From Thiomonas sp. FB-6 (GTDB lineage Bacteria > Pseudomonadota > Gammaproteobacteria > Burkholderiales > Burkholderiaceae_C), in assembly GCF_000377645.1 (NCBI RefSeq), contig NZ_KB898471.1, positions 505,084 to 569,083 on the forward strand: a stretch of DNA of 64,000 nt, in the 5' to 3' direction. The notes under the pieces are model-generated. The model was not told the DNA's origin. It saw only the letters and a list, made by a program, of their open reading frames with translations, and made no database searches. Positions 34,846 through 45,070 of this stretch are shown here, in pieces; the stretch's first letter is position 1, and every line of letters starts with the position of its first letter. Both the position numbers and the translations under genes were made by a program.

Positions 34846-36936
34846 ATGGCCAAGCCAGCACCCTCTCCCCTGATCAACCGAGAAATCGGTATCCTGGCCT
34901 TCAACCGCCGCGTGCTGGCGCAGGCGCAGGATCCGGCCATTCCTCCGCTGGAGCGCCTGCGGTATCTGTGCATCGTCGCGTCGAACCTGGATGAATTCTT
35001 CGAGACCCGCGTGGCGCAGCTGCAGGACCTGCTGGAACACGAGCCGGCCGCGCTGACCCCCGACGGCCTGCCGGTGGCCGAGGCGCTGCGCCTGATCGCC
35101 GACGACACGCACGCGCTGGTGGCCGAGAAGTACCGGGTGCTGCAACAGGCCATCTACCCCATGCTGCGCGACGTGGGCGTTCGTTTCGTCACCAGCGGGG
35201 AATGGTCGCCGCGCCAGCAGCGCTGGGCGCGCTCCTATTTCGAGCGCGAGGTGCTGCCGGTGCTCACGCCCATCGGCCTCGACCCCGCGCACCCCTTTCC
35301 CAAGGTGCTCAACAAGAGCCTGAACTTCGCCGTCATGCTCGAGGGCACGGACGCATTCGGGCGCAACGTGGACCTGGGCATCATCCAGGCACCCAGGGCC
35401 CTGCCCCGGGTGCTGGAAATGCCCCAGGATCTGGTGGAGGACGACAAACTGCACAGTTTCGTGCTGCTGTCCTCGCTGATGCAGGCCTACGCCGGCCATC
35501 TGTTCCCCGGCCTGAAGGTGCAGGGCGTGCACCAGTTCCGCGTCACCCGCAACAGCGAACTGTTCGTGGACGACGACGAGATCACCAACCTGCGCACCGC
35601 GCTGCAGGGCGAGCTGCGCGCGCGTCACTACGGCGACGCCGTGCGCCTGGAGGTCACCTCCGCCTGCCCGCAGCCGCTGCTGGAGCGCCTGATGCGCGAG
35701 AACGGGCTGCACGCGCGCGACTGTTTCCGCGTGGACGGCCCGGTCAACCTGGCGCGCCTGCAGTCGGTCATCGACATGCTGCCGCAGTCGCGCCTGACCT
35801 ATCCCCCCCACCTGCCGGCCGCGCTGCCCGGCTGGCCGGGCGCCGAGCCCGAGCTGTTCGAGCGCATCCGCGCCGGCGACGTGCTGTTGCACCACCCCTA
35901 CGACAGCTTCGCGCCGGTGGTGGATCTGGTGCGCACCGCCGCGCGCGACCCCCAGGTGCTGGCCATCAAGCAGACCATCTACCGCGCCGGGCACACCTCC
36001 GACCTGATGGAGGCGCTGATCGAGGCCTCGCGCAACGGCAAGGAAGTCACGGTGGTGCTGGAACTGATGGCGCGCCTGGACGAGGAAACCAACATCAACT
36101 GGGCGGCGCGCCTGGAGGCCGAGGGCGCGCATGTGGTGTACGGTGTGGTGGGCTTCAAGTGCCACGCCAAGATGCTCATGGTGGTGCGCCGCGAACGCAC
36201 CGGGCGCCGCACCGAGCAGCTGCGCCGCTACGTGCACCTGGGCACCGGCAACTACCACACCCGCACCGCGCGCCTGTACACCGATTTCGGGCTCATGACC
36301 GCCGACGAGGCGATCTGCGCCGACGTCAACCAGGTGTTCCTGGAGATCACCGGCTCCTCCCGCTTCGCGCCGCTGCGCCGCCTGTGGCAGTCGCCCTTCT
36401 CGCTGCTGGACAAGCTGATCCGTTCCATCCGCCACGAGGCGCGGCTGGCGCGCGCCGGCAAGCCCGCGCGCATCTGGGCGCGGGTGAACGCGCTGCTCGA
36501 GCCCACGGTGATCGGCGAGCTGTACAAGGCCGCGCGCGCCGGCGTGGAGATCCGCCTGCTGGTGCGCGGGCCCTGCATGCTGCGCCCGGGCATCGCCGGA
36601 CTGTCCGAGAACATCCGCGTGCGCTCGGTGATCGGCCGCTTCCTGGAGCATGCGCGAGTGTTCTACTTCCACAACGACGGCGCCGAGGATGTGTGGATCT
36701 CCTCGGCCGACTGGATGGAACGCAACCTGTTCCGCCGCGTCGAGATCGCCGCGCCCATCCTGGACCCCGAGGCCAAGGCGAAGGTCATCCGCGAAGGCCT
36801 GCGCGTGCACTGGACCAACCCCGGCAATGCCTGGGACATGGACGGCGCCGGCAACTGGCGCCGCGCCCGCGGCTGGCAGCGCGGCCGCAGCAGCCACCAG
36901 GTGCTGATCGACTCGCGCGAACCCGAGACGCCCTGA
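34846..36936 (+). CDS. ppk1: Polyphosphate kinase 1
   Basis: 696-residue PPK1 with the expected four-domain layout: an N-domain starting LINREIGILAFNRRVLAQA, the head domain, then the two catalytic C-domains with DVLLHHPYDSFAPVVDLVRTAARDP, KCHAKMLMVVRR containing the autophosphorylated histidine, and YVHLGTGNYHTRTARLYTDFG. It polymerises ATP gamma-phosphate into polyphosphate. I start at ATG 34846 rather than 34786, which lies within the PhoB-like box. It is divergent from ppx and convergent with phoR, 23 bases apart. Confidence 0.96.
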   Translation: MAKPAPSPLINREIGILAFNRRVLAQAQDPAIPPLERLRYLCIVASNLDEFFETRVAQLQDLLEHEPAALTPDGLPVAEALRLIADDTHALVAEKYRVLQQAIYPMLRDVGVRFVTSGEWSPRQQRWARSYFEREVLPVLTPIGLDPAHPFPKVLNKSLNFAVMLEGTDAFGRNVDLGIIQAPRALPRVLEMPQDLVEDDKLHSFVLLSSLMQAYAGHLFPGLKVQGVHQFRVTRNSELFVDDDEITNLRTALQGELRARHYGDAVRLEVTSACPQPLLERLMRENGLHARDCFRVDGPVNLARLQSVIDMLPQSRLTYPPHLPAALPGWPGAEPELFERIRAGDVLLHHPYDSFAPVVDLVRTAARDPQVLAIKQTIYRAGHTSDLMEALIEASRNGKEVTVVLELMARLDEETNINWAARLEAEGAHVVYGVVGFKCHAKMLMVVRRERTGRRTEQLRRYVHLGTGNYHTRTARLYTDFGLMTADEAICADVNQVFLEITGSSRFAPLRRLWQSPFSLLDKLIRSIRHEARLARAGKPARIWARVNALLEPTVIGELYKAARAGVEIRLLVRGPCMLRPGIAGLSENIRVRSVIGRFLEHARVFYFHNDGAEDVWISSADWMERNLFRRVEIAAPILDPEAKAKVIREGLRVHWTNPGNAWDMDGAGNWRRARGWQRGRSSHQVLIDSREPETP

Positions 36937-36959
36937 GCCCAGGCAGGCCTCGGGCGGGC

Positions 36960-38312
36960 TCAGGCGCCGGGCTCGAGGGCCGGCACCTGCGGCGCCGCGG
37001 GCTGCGCGACCACCACGCGCTGCGAGGGGAAGCGGGCACTGAAGGTGCTGCCATCGCCCAGCTGGCTGGCAATGCGCAGCTCCGCCTGGTGGCGCAGCAG
37101 CGCGTGCTTGACGATGGCCAGCCCCAGTCCGGTGCCCCCCGATTCGCGCGAGCGCCCGCGGTCGACGCGGTAGAAGCGCTCGGTCAGACGCGGGATGTGC
37201 TCGACCGCGATGCCGATGCCGTCGTCGCTGACGCTGAACTCGCCTCCCGCTTCGCCCAGGCCGCTGTCCAGCACGCGCCAGCGGATCTGGATCAGCCCGC
37301 CTTCGGGGGTGTAGCGCACGGCATTGCTCACCAGGTTGCCGAAGGCGCTGGAGAGCTCGCCGCCGGCGCCGCGCAGCTTGCTCAGGTCGGCCTCGGCCTC
37401 GATGCGGTGGCGCCCGCCCGACAGCGCGCGTGCGTCGGCGGCCAGGCGCGCCACCATGTTGGGCATGTCCAGCAGTTCCTCGGCGGGTTGGTGCGGGTCG
37501 CCTTCCAGGTGGGCCAGGGTCAGCAGGTCCTCCACCAGATGGCGCATGCGGTCGCTCTGCTGCTGCATCAGCACCAGCACGCGCTCGCGCTCCTCGGCGG
37601 AGAAGTCCAGGCTGCGCAGGGTCTCGACGAAACCCGCGATCACCGTCAGGGGCGTCTTGATCTCGTGGGAGACATTGGCCACGAAGTCGCGGCGCATCGC
37701 CTCGGTGCGTTCGATCTGCGTGACGTCGCGCGACAGCAGCAGGCGGTCGCCGTCGCCGTAGGGAATTACCTGCACGCTCAGCAGCAGGGTGCCGTGGCTG
37801 CCGTTGCGGCGCATCAGCAAGGGTTCGGCGAACTGGCGCCCCGCCAGGTAGCCGACGAACTCGGGGTTGCGGATCAGGTGCACCGCGTGCTGGCGCATGT
37901 CGCGCCGCGGGTCCAGCCCGAAATGCCCGGCCGCGGTGGCGTTGCACCAGTCGATCTGCCCGTGCTCGTCGATCAGCATCACCCCGTTGGGCGAGGCCTG
38001 CAGCGCCTCGATGAAGCGCGCGAGCTTGTTCTCCTCGCGCTGCACCCGGCTTTGCCACAGGCGCAGCTGGCGCGCGCTGCGGTAGAACACCTCGCCCCAG
38101 GCGCCGACCGAGGCCGGAATGCTGTCGCGCTGCGGGAAGCGCAGCCAGCTGAGCAGTCGGGCACGGGCCAGGGTGTCGAAGGCGACGACCCCGAGCGCGA
38201 TCGCGCACGCCAGCGCCAGGCCGGCGGCCTCGTCCAGCCAGTGCGCCACCAGCGCGCCGGCCAGCGCCATCACGGCCCCGATGGCGGCCAGGCGGATGAT
38301 CACGGAACGCAT
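36960..38312 (-). CDS. phoR: Phosphate regulon sensor kinase PhoR
   Basis: 450-residue membrane histidine kinase. Two N-terminal transmembrane helices (residues ~4-22 and ~30-47) precede a PAS domain (~95-195, FIEALQASPNGVMLIDEHGQIDWCNATA). The HisKA phosphoacceptor is His216 (FVANVSHEIKTPLTV), and the HATPase has GNLVSNAVRYTPEGG, SDDGIGIA and GGTGLGLAIVKH. PhoR lacks a large periplasmic domain and responds through PstB/PhoU. It is the last gene of the pst-phoU-phoB-phoR unit, 16 bases after phoB. Confidence 0.95.
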   Translation of the reverse strand: MRSVIIRLAAIGAVMALAGALVAHWLDEAAGLALACAIALGVVAFDTLARARLLSWLRFPQRDSIPASVGAWGEVFYRSARQLRLWQSRVQREENKLARFIEALQASPNGVMLIDEHGQIDWCNATAAGHFGLDPRRDMRQHAVHLIRNPEFVGYLAGRQFAEPLLMRRNGSHGTLLLSVQVIPYGDGDRLLLSRDVTQIERTEAMRRDFVANVSHEIKTPLTVIAGFVETLRSLDFSAEERERVLVLMQQQSDRMRHLVEDLLTLAHLEGDPHQPAEELLDMPNMVARLAADARALSGGRHRIEAEADLSKLRGAGGELSSAFGNLVSNAVRYTPEGGLIQIRWRVLDSGLGEAGGEFSVSDDGIGIAVEHIPRLTERFYRVDRGRSRESGGTGLGLAIVKHALLRHQAELRIASQLGDGSTFSARFPSQRVVVAQPAAPQVPALEPGA

Positions 38313-38328
38313 GGGCGGGAAAGGCGGC

Positions 38329-39051
38329 TCAGCCGGCGGCGGTGGCGCCCTGGCGCTGCGTGAACCGGTAGCCGGCTCCGCGCACCGTCTCGACCAGCTC
38401 CGAGCAGTTCGCCGGGGCCAGCGCCTCGCGCAGGCGCTTGATGTGCACGTCCACGGTGCGCTCCTCGATGAACACGTGGTCGCCCCAGACCTTGTCGAGC
38501 AGCGCGCCGCGGCTGTGCACGCGCTCCGGATGGGTCATCATGAAGTGCAGCAGCTTGAACTCGGTGGGACCCAGGCGCAGTTCCTTCTCCGCGCCGTCGG
38601 GCGCGGTGTAGGTGACGCGCCGCGTGCCCGGGTCGACGGCCAGCGCGCCCGCGCGCACCGGCTCGTCGGTGAGCTGGGGCGAGCGCCGGCGCAGCACGGC
38701 GCGGATGCGCGCCAGCAGTTCCTTGGGCGAAAAGGGCTTGGTGATGTAGTCGTCGGCGCCCGCGTCGAGCCCGGCGATGGTGTCGGTTTCCTCGCTGCGC
38801 GCGGTGAGCAGGATCATCGGGATGCCGCGGGTGCGCGCCCCCTGGCGCAACTCGCGCAGCAGCGCGACGCCGGACATGCCCGGGAGCATCCAGTCCACCA
38901 GCATCACGTCCGGCAATACGTCGCGGATCAGACGCAGGGCCTCCTCGGCGCTCCCCGCCACGATGGGGCAGTGCCCCGCGTGGCGCAGGTTCACCGCGAG
39001 CAATTCGGCGATCGCGGGTTCGTCTTCGACTATCAGGATGTTGCTGGGCAT
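38329..39051 (-). CDS. phoB: Phosphate regulon response regulator PhoB
   Basis: 240-residue OmpR-type regulator. The receiver domain has acidic residues at the start (ILIVEDEPAI), phosphorylated Asp53 (MLVDWMLPG) and the switch region ILLTARSEETD...GADDYITKPFSPKELLARI. The winged-helix DNA-binding domain ends in VDVHIKRLREAL...VRGAGYRF. It is the predicted activator at the PhoB boxes before pstS, ppk1 and olsB in this window. Confidence 0.96.
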   Translation of the reverse strand: MPSNILIVEDEPAIAELLAVNLRHAGHCPIVAGSAEEALRLIRDVLPDVMLVDWMLPGMSGVALLRELRQGARTRGIPMILLTARSEETDTIAGLDAGADDYITKPFSPKELLARIRAVLRRRSPQLTDEPVRAGALAVDPGTRRVTYTAPDGAEKELRLGPTEFKLLHFMMTHPERVHSRGALLDKVWGDHVFIEERTVDVHIKRLREALAPANCSELVETVRGAGYRFTQRQGATAAG

Positions 39052-39100
39052 GGATCGGTCTCGGGCTCGCGCTTCCCTCCCGCGGCGCGCGCGCAGGGGT

Positions 39101-39802
39101 TCACAGGGTTCCCGCCACCTCGTTGAAGGCTTCCTTGTTGTGGCGTACGTCGGTGCCGCGCACCACGTAGATGACGAACTCGGCGATGTTCTTGGCGTGG
39201 TCGCCGATGCGCTCGATGGCCTTGGCGATGAACACCATGTCCAGGCTGGCCGAGATGTTGCGGGGGTCTTCCATCACGTAGGTGATGAGCTTGCGCATGA
39301 AGGAATCGAACTCGGCGTCGATGGCGCTGTCGGCGGTGACGATGTCCACCGCGGCGCGCTCGTCCAGGCGCGCGAAGGCGTCCAGCGCCTTGCGGATCTG
39401 CGCCACCGCGAGGTCGGACTCGCGAATGATCTCGTTGAAGGAGATGCTCAGGTTCGCCCCGGCCTCGATCAGGTCGCGCGCCATGCGCGCGATACGGTCG
39501 GCCTCGTCGCCGACGCGCTCCAGGTTGGTGATGGTCTTGGAGATCGCCAGCATCAGGCGCAGGTCACGCGCGGTGGGCTGGCGCTTGGCGATGATCTGCG
39601 CCACGTCGGCGTCGATCTCCACCTCGAGCTGGTTCACCCGCTTCTCGGTGAGCATCACCCCGCGCGCGGCCTCGGCGTCGAAGTGGCGCACCGCGTAGAC
39701 CGCCTGCGCGATCTGCGACTCGACCAGGCCGCCCATCTCCAGCACGCGGGTGGTGATGGCGCTGATCTCGGCGTCGAACTGGGTGGAAAGGTGCTTGTCC
39801 AT
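39101..39802 (-). CDS. phoU: Phosphate transport regulator PhoU
   Basis: 233-residue all-helical protein with two PhoU repeats; the signature stretches are LRLMLAISKTITNLERVGDEADRIARMA and its second-repeat counterpart MVFIAKAIERIGDHAKNIAEFVIYVVRG, which contain the metal-binding E/D-x-x-x-D motif. It restrains PhoR signalling when phosphate is plentiful and modulates Pst uptake. It lies between pstB and phoB in the same operon. Confidence 0.96.
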   Translation of the reverse strand: MDKHLSTQFDAEISAITTRVLEMGGLVESQIAQAVYAVRHFDAEAARGVMLTEKRVNQLEVEIDADVAQIIAKRQPTARDLRLMLAISKTITNLERVGDEADRIARMARDLIEAGANLSISFNEIIRESDLAVAQIRKALDAFARLDERAAVDIVTADSAIDAEFDSFMRKLITYVMEDPRNISASLDMVFIAKAIERIGDHAKNIAEFVIYVVRGTDVRHNKEAFNEVAGTL

Positions 39803-39824
39803 GGCTGTTTCTCCTGGCGTGCCG

Positions 39825-40643
39825 TCAGCCGAAACGGCCGGTGATGTAGTCTTCCGTTTCCTGCTTGCGCGGCTTGAGGAAGATCTGGTTGGTGTCGCCG
39901 AACTCGATGAGCTGACCCAGGTACATGTAGGCCGTGTAGTCCGACACGCGCGCGGCCTGCTGCATGTTGTGGGTGACGATGGCCACCGTGTAGTCGCTCT
40001 TGAGCTCGGTGACCAATTCCTCGATCTTGCCGGTGGAGATCGGATCCAGCGCGGAGGTCGGTTCGTCGAGCAGCAGCACCTCGGGCTTGATCGCGATCCC
40101 TCGCGCGATGCACAGCCGCTGCTGCTGCCCGCCCGACAGGCTCATTCCGCTCTGCTTGAGCTTGTCCTTGACCTCGGCCCAAAGGCCGGCGCGCGTGAGG
40201 CTCGCCTCCACGCGCTCATCCATGTCGGCGCGACTCATCCGCTCATACAGGCGCACCCCGAAGGCGATGTTCTCGTAGATCGACATCGGAAAGGGCGTGG
40301 GCTTCTGGAACACCATGCCGATCTTCGCGCGGATCAGCGAGACGTCCGTCTTCGTGCCCAGGATGTTCTCGCCATCGATCACGATCCGACCTTCCGCGCG
40401 CTGCTCCGGATAGAGCTCGTGCATGCGGTTGAACGTGCGCAGAAGGGTCGACTTGCCGCAGCCCGACGGCCCGATGAACGCCGTGACCTGGTTCTCGGGG
40501 ATATCGAGGTTGACGCTCTGGATGGCGCGAAACTTGCCGTAGTAGAAATTGAGATCCCGCACCTCGATCTTGGTGCGGTGCTCGACGGTCTTGGCCTCGC
40601 CGGCTTCGGCGACAGGCAGCGCAGCACTCATGGACATGTTCAT
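39825..40643 (-). CDS. pstB: Phosphate ABC transporter ATPase
   Basis: 272-residue ABC ATPase. Walker A is [17 protein letters not shown], the signature is [16 protein letters not shown], and Walker B is [23 protein letters not shown] followed by [28 protein letters not shown], diagnostic for PstB. Three in-frame ATGs cluster in the first seven codons (40643, 40637, 40631), so the exact start is uncertain. Confidence 0.96.
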   Translation of the reverse strand: MNMSMSAALPVAEAGEAKTVEHRTKIEVRDLNFYYGKFRAIQSVNLDIPENQVTAFIGPSGCGKSTLLRTFNRMHELYPEQRAEGRIVIDGENILGTKTDVSLIRAKIGMVFQKPTPFPMSIYENIAFGVRLYERMSRADMDERVEASLTRAGLWAEVKDKLKQSGMSLSGGQQQRLCIARGIAIKPEVLLLDEPTSALDPISTGKIEELVTELKSDYTVAIVTHNMQQAARVSDYTAYMYLGQLIEFGDTNQIFLKPRKQETEDYITGRFG

Positions 40644-40668
40644 CGAAGTTCGTTCGGTGGGCGCGCGC

Positions 40669-41520
40669 TCAGCTCTTTTCCCCGCGCCGGCGCAGCAGCC
40701 AACGCGAGCCGGCGCTCAGCAGCAGAATGAAGACCATGGCGACGAACGCTCCGGCCCAGGCCATCTGCTGCCAGTTCGCGTAGGGGCTCATCGCGAAGTT
40801 GAAGATGACCACGGGCAGGTTGGCCATGGCATGGTTGACGTCGAGACTGAAGTACTGATTGTTCAGCGCCGTGAACAGCAGCGGCGCGGTCTCGCCACTG
40901 ATGCGCGCGACACCGAGAATGATTCCGGTGAGGATGCCGGTGGAAGCCGCCCGCCAGGTGATGTGCGTGATCACCTTCCAGTAGGGGGTGCCCAGCGCGA
41001 TCGCCGCTTCGCGCAGCGAGCCGGGAACCAGCCGGAGCATCTCGTCGGTGGTGCGCACGACCACCGGGATGAGAATCAAGGTCAGCGCGATGCCGCCGGA
41101 AAACGCCGAGAAATGCCCCATCGGATCGACGACGATGGCATAGGCGAACAAACCGATGACGATCGACGGCGCACTCAGCAGGATGTCGTTGAGAAAGCGC
41201 ACGATCGCACCCAGGCGGTGCTTGACGGCGAACTCGCCGAGCCACGTCCCCGCGAGCACGCCCACGGGCGTGCCGATGAGCACGGCCATGCCCAGCAACA
41301 GCAAACTGCCGACGAAGGCGTTGCGCAAGCCGCCGCCGTCGGCTCCCGGCGCCGGCGTGTCCTGCGTGAACAGTGCCCAGTTCATGGCCGGCAAGCCATA
41401 GCGCAGCGTGGTCCACAGGATCCAGACCACCCAGAAGATGCCGAACACGGTCATCAGCACCGCGATCGACATGTTGATCCAGTTGGTCAGGCGACGACGC
41501 CTGTACAGCAGCGTGTTCAT
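40669..41520 (-). CDS. pstA: Phosphate ABC transporter permease PstA
   Basis: 283-residue permease with six transmembrane segments and the loop [54 protein letters not shown] typical of PstA. The ATG at 41520 overlaps the pstC stop (ATGA). Confidence 0.95.
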   Translation of the reverse strand: MNTLLYRRRRLTNWINMSIAVLMTVFGIFWVVWILWTTLRYGLPAMNWALFTQDTPAPGADGGGLRNAFVGSLLLLGMAVLIGTPVGVLAGTWLGEFAVKHRLGAIVRFLNDILLSAPSIVIGLFAYAIVVDPMGHFSAFSGGIALTLILIPVVVRTTDEMLRLVPGSLREAAIALGTPYWKVITHITWRAASTGILTGIILGVARISGETAPLLFTALNNQYFSLDVNHAMANLPVVIFNFAMSPYANWQQMAWAGAFVAMVFILLLSAGSRWLLRRRGEKS

Positions 41521-42524
41521 GATCGGGCCCCCTGCGCTGCCGACTCCAGCCGCATCAACAACAGCTTGGCCAGCACGAGCACGATGAAGGTGATCACGAA
41601 CAGGATCAGGCCCAGCGCCAGCAGCGAGGAACGGTACAGGTCGCTGGTCGCCTCGGTGAACTCGTTGGCGATGACCGAGGCGATCGAACTGCCCGGCATC
41701 AGCAAGCTGGCCTGCAGCCGGTTCGCATTGCCGATGATGAAGGTCACGGCCATGGTCTCGCCCAACGCCCGGCCCAGTCCGAGAAAAATTCCGCCCGTCA
41801 CGGCAGTCCGCGTGAATGGCAGCACGACATACCGCGCCACCTCCCAGGTGGTCGCACCCAGGGCGTACGCCGATTCCTTGAGGGCCGGCGGGGTCACCAT
41901 GAACACGTCGCGCATGATCGACGAAATGAACGGGATGATCATGATCGCCAGCACGATGCCCGCGGCCAGCATGCCGATGCCCATGGGCGGGCCCTGAAAC
42001 AGCAGGCCGAGACCCGGAATGGCGCCCAGATGATCGTTGATCCACGGCTCGAATGCCGCGAACCATGGCGCGAAGACGAGCAGGCCCCACATGCCGTAGA
42101 TGATGCTGGGAATGGCCGCCAGCAGTTCGATCGCGGCGGAAACGGGGCCGCGCAGCCAATTGGGCGAAAGTTCCGAAATGAACAAGGCGATGCCGAAGCT
42201 CACCGGCACCGCGATGACCATCGCGATGGCCGAACTGATCAACGTGCCGCCGATGAAGACCAGCGCCCCGAACTGGTTGTTGACCGGGTCCCAGGTGCTG
42301 GTGACCAGGAACCGCCAGCCGAAGGTATGCAGCGCCTTCGAGCCCTCCCCCACCAGCGAGATCATGATCGCCACGAGCGAGATCGCGACGAGGAAGGCGA
42401 CGACTCCGGTCGTCTTGCGGAACAGAAAATCCGCCAGGACGGACGGAGCCTTCCTGGCGGACTTCGCCTGTCCCGGGATATCCGCCGCCGATGCTTCGGC
42501 GGCGAGAGCCTCGGAACCGTTCAT
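41517..42524 (-). CDS. pstC: Phosphate ABC transporter permease PstC
   Basis: 335-residue permease. An N-terminal cytoplasmic stretch of about 30 residues is followed by six membrane segments and the PstC loop LKESAYALGATTWEVARYVVLPFTRTAVTGGIFLGLGRALGETMAVTFIIGNAN. It pairs with PstA and lies 20 bases after pstS. Confidence 0.95.
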   Translation of the reverse strand: MNGSEALAAEASAADIPGQAKSARKAPSVLADFLFRKTTGVVAFLVAISLVAIMISLVGEGSKALHTFGWRFLVTSTWDPVNNQFGALVFIGGTLISSAIAMVIAVPVSFGIALFISELSPNWLRGPVSAAIELLAAIPSIIYGMWGLLVFAPWFAAFEPWINDHLGAIPGLGLLFQGPPMGIGMLAAGIVLAIMIIPFISSIMRDVFMVTPPALKESAYALGATTWEVARYVVLPFTRTAVTGGIFLGLGRALGETMAVTFIIGNANRLQASLLMPGSSIASVIANEFTEATSDLYRSSLLALGLILFVITFIVLVLAKLLLMRLESAAQGARS

Positions 42525-42544
42525 TTCAGCCTTTCAGCATGGGC

Positions 42545-43582
42545 TCACAGGCCCAGGTTCTTCTTCCAGTACGCCTTGATCGCGTCGACCGTGCTCGGGG
42601 GCAGCGGGCCGAACGCAATGTCCTTGGCCATCGACTGGCCGTGGTCGAAGCCCCACAGGAAGAACTTGGTGACTTCGGCGTTGGTTTCCTTCGGCGCCTT
42701 GGTGCTCAGGATCTGCCAGGTGCAGCCCGAGATCGGCCACGTGCCGTCGCCCGGCTGGTCGGTCAGGATCACGTAGAAATCCTTCGCCTTCGTGAAGTCG
42801 ACGTGCGCGGCGGCGTTCTGGAAGCCTTCCAGGCTGGGCGAAACCACCTTGCCGGCCTGGTTGATCATGCGCGAGTACGTCAGCTTGTTCTCGAGGATGT
42901 AGGCATACTCGACGTAGCCGATCGAGCCCTTGATGCGCTGCACGTAGGCCGCGACGCCTTCGTTACCCTTGCCGCCCACTCCCACCGGCCAGTTCAGCGA
43001 GGTATTCGCCCCGATCTTCTGCTTCCACTCCGGGCTGACCTTCGACAGGTAGTCCGCGAACGTGAAGGTGGTGCCCGAACCATCCGAACGGTGCACGACG
43101 GTGATGTCCATGTCCGGCAGCTTCACGCCCGGATTGAGCTTGGCGATCGCAGGATCGTTCCACTTCTTGATCTTGCCCAGGTAGATGTCGGCGACCACCG
43201 GGCCGCTGAGGATCAGTTCACCCGGCTTGATACCCGGCAGGTTCATCACCATGTCCTCGCCGGCAATCGCCGTCGGGAACTGGATCAGATGGCTCGCGGA
43301 CAGCTCGTCCGGCTTGAGCGGCATGTCGCTGGCGCCGAACGCAACCGTCCCGGCCTTGATCTGGGCGATGCCGCCACCCGAGCCGATACCCTGGTAGTTG
43401 ACCTTGTTGCCGGTTTCCTTGGCGTAGGCAGCCGACCACTTCACGACCAAGGGATAGACCCAGGTGCTGCCGGCACCCGTGAGATTGACCGAGGCCAGGG
43501 CGTTGCCCGCCAGGCCCAGACCGAAGATGCCGGAGACGGCGCCGGCCAGCGCGAGTTTGGTGAAGGTACGACGAGTATTCAT
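42545..43582 (-). CDS. pstS: Periplasmic phosphate-binding protein PstS
   Basis: 345-residue secreted protein with a signal peptide cleaved near Ala30 (MNTRRTFTKLALAGAVSGIF...NALA). The mature protein begins VNLTGAGSTWVYPLVVKWSAAYAKETGNKVNYQGIGSGGG, the phosphate-binding signature; HRSDGSGTTFTFADYLS is the second site. AGGAGAA precedes the ATG. It is the first gene of the pst-pho operon behind a strong PhoB box. Confidence 0.97.
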   Translation of the reverse strand: MNTRRTFTKLALAGAVSGIFGLGLAGNALASVNLTGAGSTWVYPLVVKWSAAYAKETGNKVNYQGIGSGGGIAQIKAGTVAFGASDMPLKPDELSASHLIQFPTAIAGEDMVMNLPGIKPGELILSGPVVADIYLGKIKKWNDPAIAKLNPGVKLPDMDITVVHRSDGSGTTFTFADYLSKVSPEWKQKIGANTSLNWPVGVGGKGNEGVAAYVQRIKGSIGYVEYAYILENKLTYSRMINQAGKVVSPSLEGFQNAAAHVDFTKAKDFYVILTDQPGDGTWPISGCTWQILSTKAPKETNAEVTKFFLWGFDHGQSMAKDIAFGPLPPSTVDAIKAYWKKNLGL

Positions 43583-43627
43583 GGATAGTTCTCCTGTTCA
43601 GGCGATGGTTTTCTCACTGCGATGGCC

Positions 43628-43661
43628 ATCCTAGGAACCCAATATGACGATCATATGACAA
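43628..43661 (-). promoter_or_regulatory. PhoB box and -10 element of the pst operon
   Basis: Minus strand: TTGTCAT (43661-43655), four bases, TCGTCAT (43650-43644), ten bases, then TAGGAT (43633-43628) as -10. The layout is that of a PhoB-activated promoter, with a start point about 40 bases before the pstS ATG. Confidence 0.82.
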
Positions 43662-43686
43662 CGCCGCCCGCCCTCCAAGACCGGGA

Positions 43687-45012
43687 TCAGGCTCCCTGCA
43701 GCACGTCCGCCAGTCCCCGGGCGAGGGTTTCACCGAACTCGCGGCGTGCATGCTCGACCATGATGCGCAACACCGGCTCGGTACCGCTGGGGCGGATCAA
43801 CAGACGGCCCTGGCCGTCGAGGCGTCGCTCGGCCTCCTCGCGCGCCTTCGCGAACCCGGCGTGGCCGCGCCAGTCCAGGCCGTCGCGCATGCGCACGTTC
43901 AGCAGCGTCTGCGGCAGCAGTTGCAGGCTGGCCAGTTGCTCGGCCAGCGAGCGCCCCGTGCGCACCACCAGCTCGAGCATCTGCAACGCCGCCACGATGC
44001 CGTCGCCGGTGGTGTGGCGGTCCAGCAGCAGCATGTGCCCGGAGCCCTCGCCGCCGAGCTTCCAGTCGCGCGCCAGCAATTCCTCCAGCACGTAGCGGTC
44101 GCCCACCGCGGCGCGCACGAATTCCATGCCCTGCGCGGCCAGCGCCTGCTCCACCGCGAGGTTGGTCATCAGCGTGCCGACCACGCCCGGGGGACGGCGG
44201 TCCATGGCCAGCAGGTACAGCAGCTCGTCGCCGTTGAACAGGCGCCCGCTGGCGTCCACCAGCTGCAGCCGGTCGGCGTCGCCGTCCAGCGCGATGCCGT
44301 AGTCGGCGCGCTGCTCGCGCACCGCCGCGATCAGCGCCTGCGGCGCCGTGGCGCCCACGCCCTGGTTGATGTTGAAGCCGTCGGGCTGCGCGCCGATGGC
44401 CACGACTTCGGCGCCCAGCTCGTGGAACACCGAGGGGGCGATGTGGTAGGCCGCGCCGTGCGCGCAGTCGACCACCAGGCGCAGGCCCTTGAGGGTGCGG
44501 TCGTTGGGAAAGGTGCTCTTGCAGAACTCGATGTAGCGCCCGGCTGCGTCGTCCAGGCGACGCGCCTTGCCCAGTTGCTCGGAGGGCACGCAGCCCTCGG
44601 CACGCGGCAGTTCGGCCTCGACCTGCAGCTCCCAGCTGTCGGGCAGCTTGCTGCCGCCGGCCGAGAAGAACTTGATGCCGTTGTCCGCGTAGGGGTTGTG
44701 GGAGGCGCTGACCACGACGCCCAGGTCCAGGCGCAGCGCGCGGGTCAGGTAGGCCACCCCGGGCGTGGGCAGCGGGCCCACCAGCACGACGTCGCAGCCG
44801 GCGGCGGCGAAACCGCACTCCAGCGCCGCCTCCAGCATGTAGCCCGACACCCGCGTGTCCTTGCCGATCAGCACCGTGGGTCGCCGCGCGCCCTGCGCGC
44901 GCAGCACGCGTCCGGCCGCCTGGCCCAGACGCAGGCCGAATTCCGGAACGATCGGCGCCGTGCCCACGCGCCCGCGCACCCCGTCGGTGCCGAAATATTT
45001 CCTGCTGCCCAA
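43687..45012 (-). CDS. glmM: Phosphoglucosamine mutase
   Basis: 441-residue alpha-D-phosphohexomutase. The N-terminus [12 protein letters not shown] is followed by the active-site phosphoserine loop SASHNP (Ser104 by this numbering), the metal loop DGDADR and the C-terminal phosphate-binding [14 protein letters not shown]. It converts glucosamine-6-phosphate to glucosamine-1-phosphate for peptidoglycan and LPS. No in-frame ATG lies near the conserved start; TTG at 45012 with AGGGGAG/GGAG upstream gives the expected [10 protein letters not shown] terminus and length (~445 in E. coli). Confidence 0.95.
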   Translation of the reverse strand: MGSRKYFGTDGVRGRVGTAPIVPEFGLRLGQAAGRVLRAQGARRPTVLIGKDTRVSGYMLEAALECGFAAAGCDVVLVGPLPTPGVAYLTRALRLDLGVVVSASHNPYADNGIKFFSAGGSKLPDSWELQVEAELPRAEGCVPSEQLGKARRLDDAAGRYIEFCKSTFPNDRTLKGLRLVVDCAHGAAYHIAPSVFHELGAEVVAIGAQPDGFNINQGVGATAPQALIAAVREQRADYGIALDGDADRLQLVDASGRLFNGDELLYLLAMDRRPPGVVGTLMTNLAVEQALAAQGMEFVRAAVGDRYVLEELLARDWKLGGEGSGHMLLLDRHTTGDGIVAALQMLELVVRTGRSLAEQLASLQLLPQTLLNVRMRDGLDWRGHAGFAKAREEAERRLDGQGRLLIRPSGTEPVLRIMVEHARREFGETLARGLADVLQGA

Positions 45013-45070
45013 GATCTCCGCTCCCCTGGTTTGGTGGCTTGCGATGCATGCGCGATGCGCGCCCGATGGC

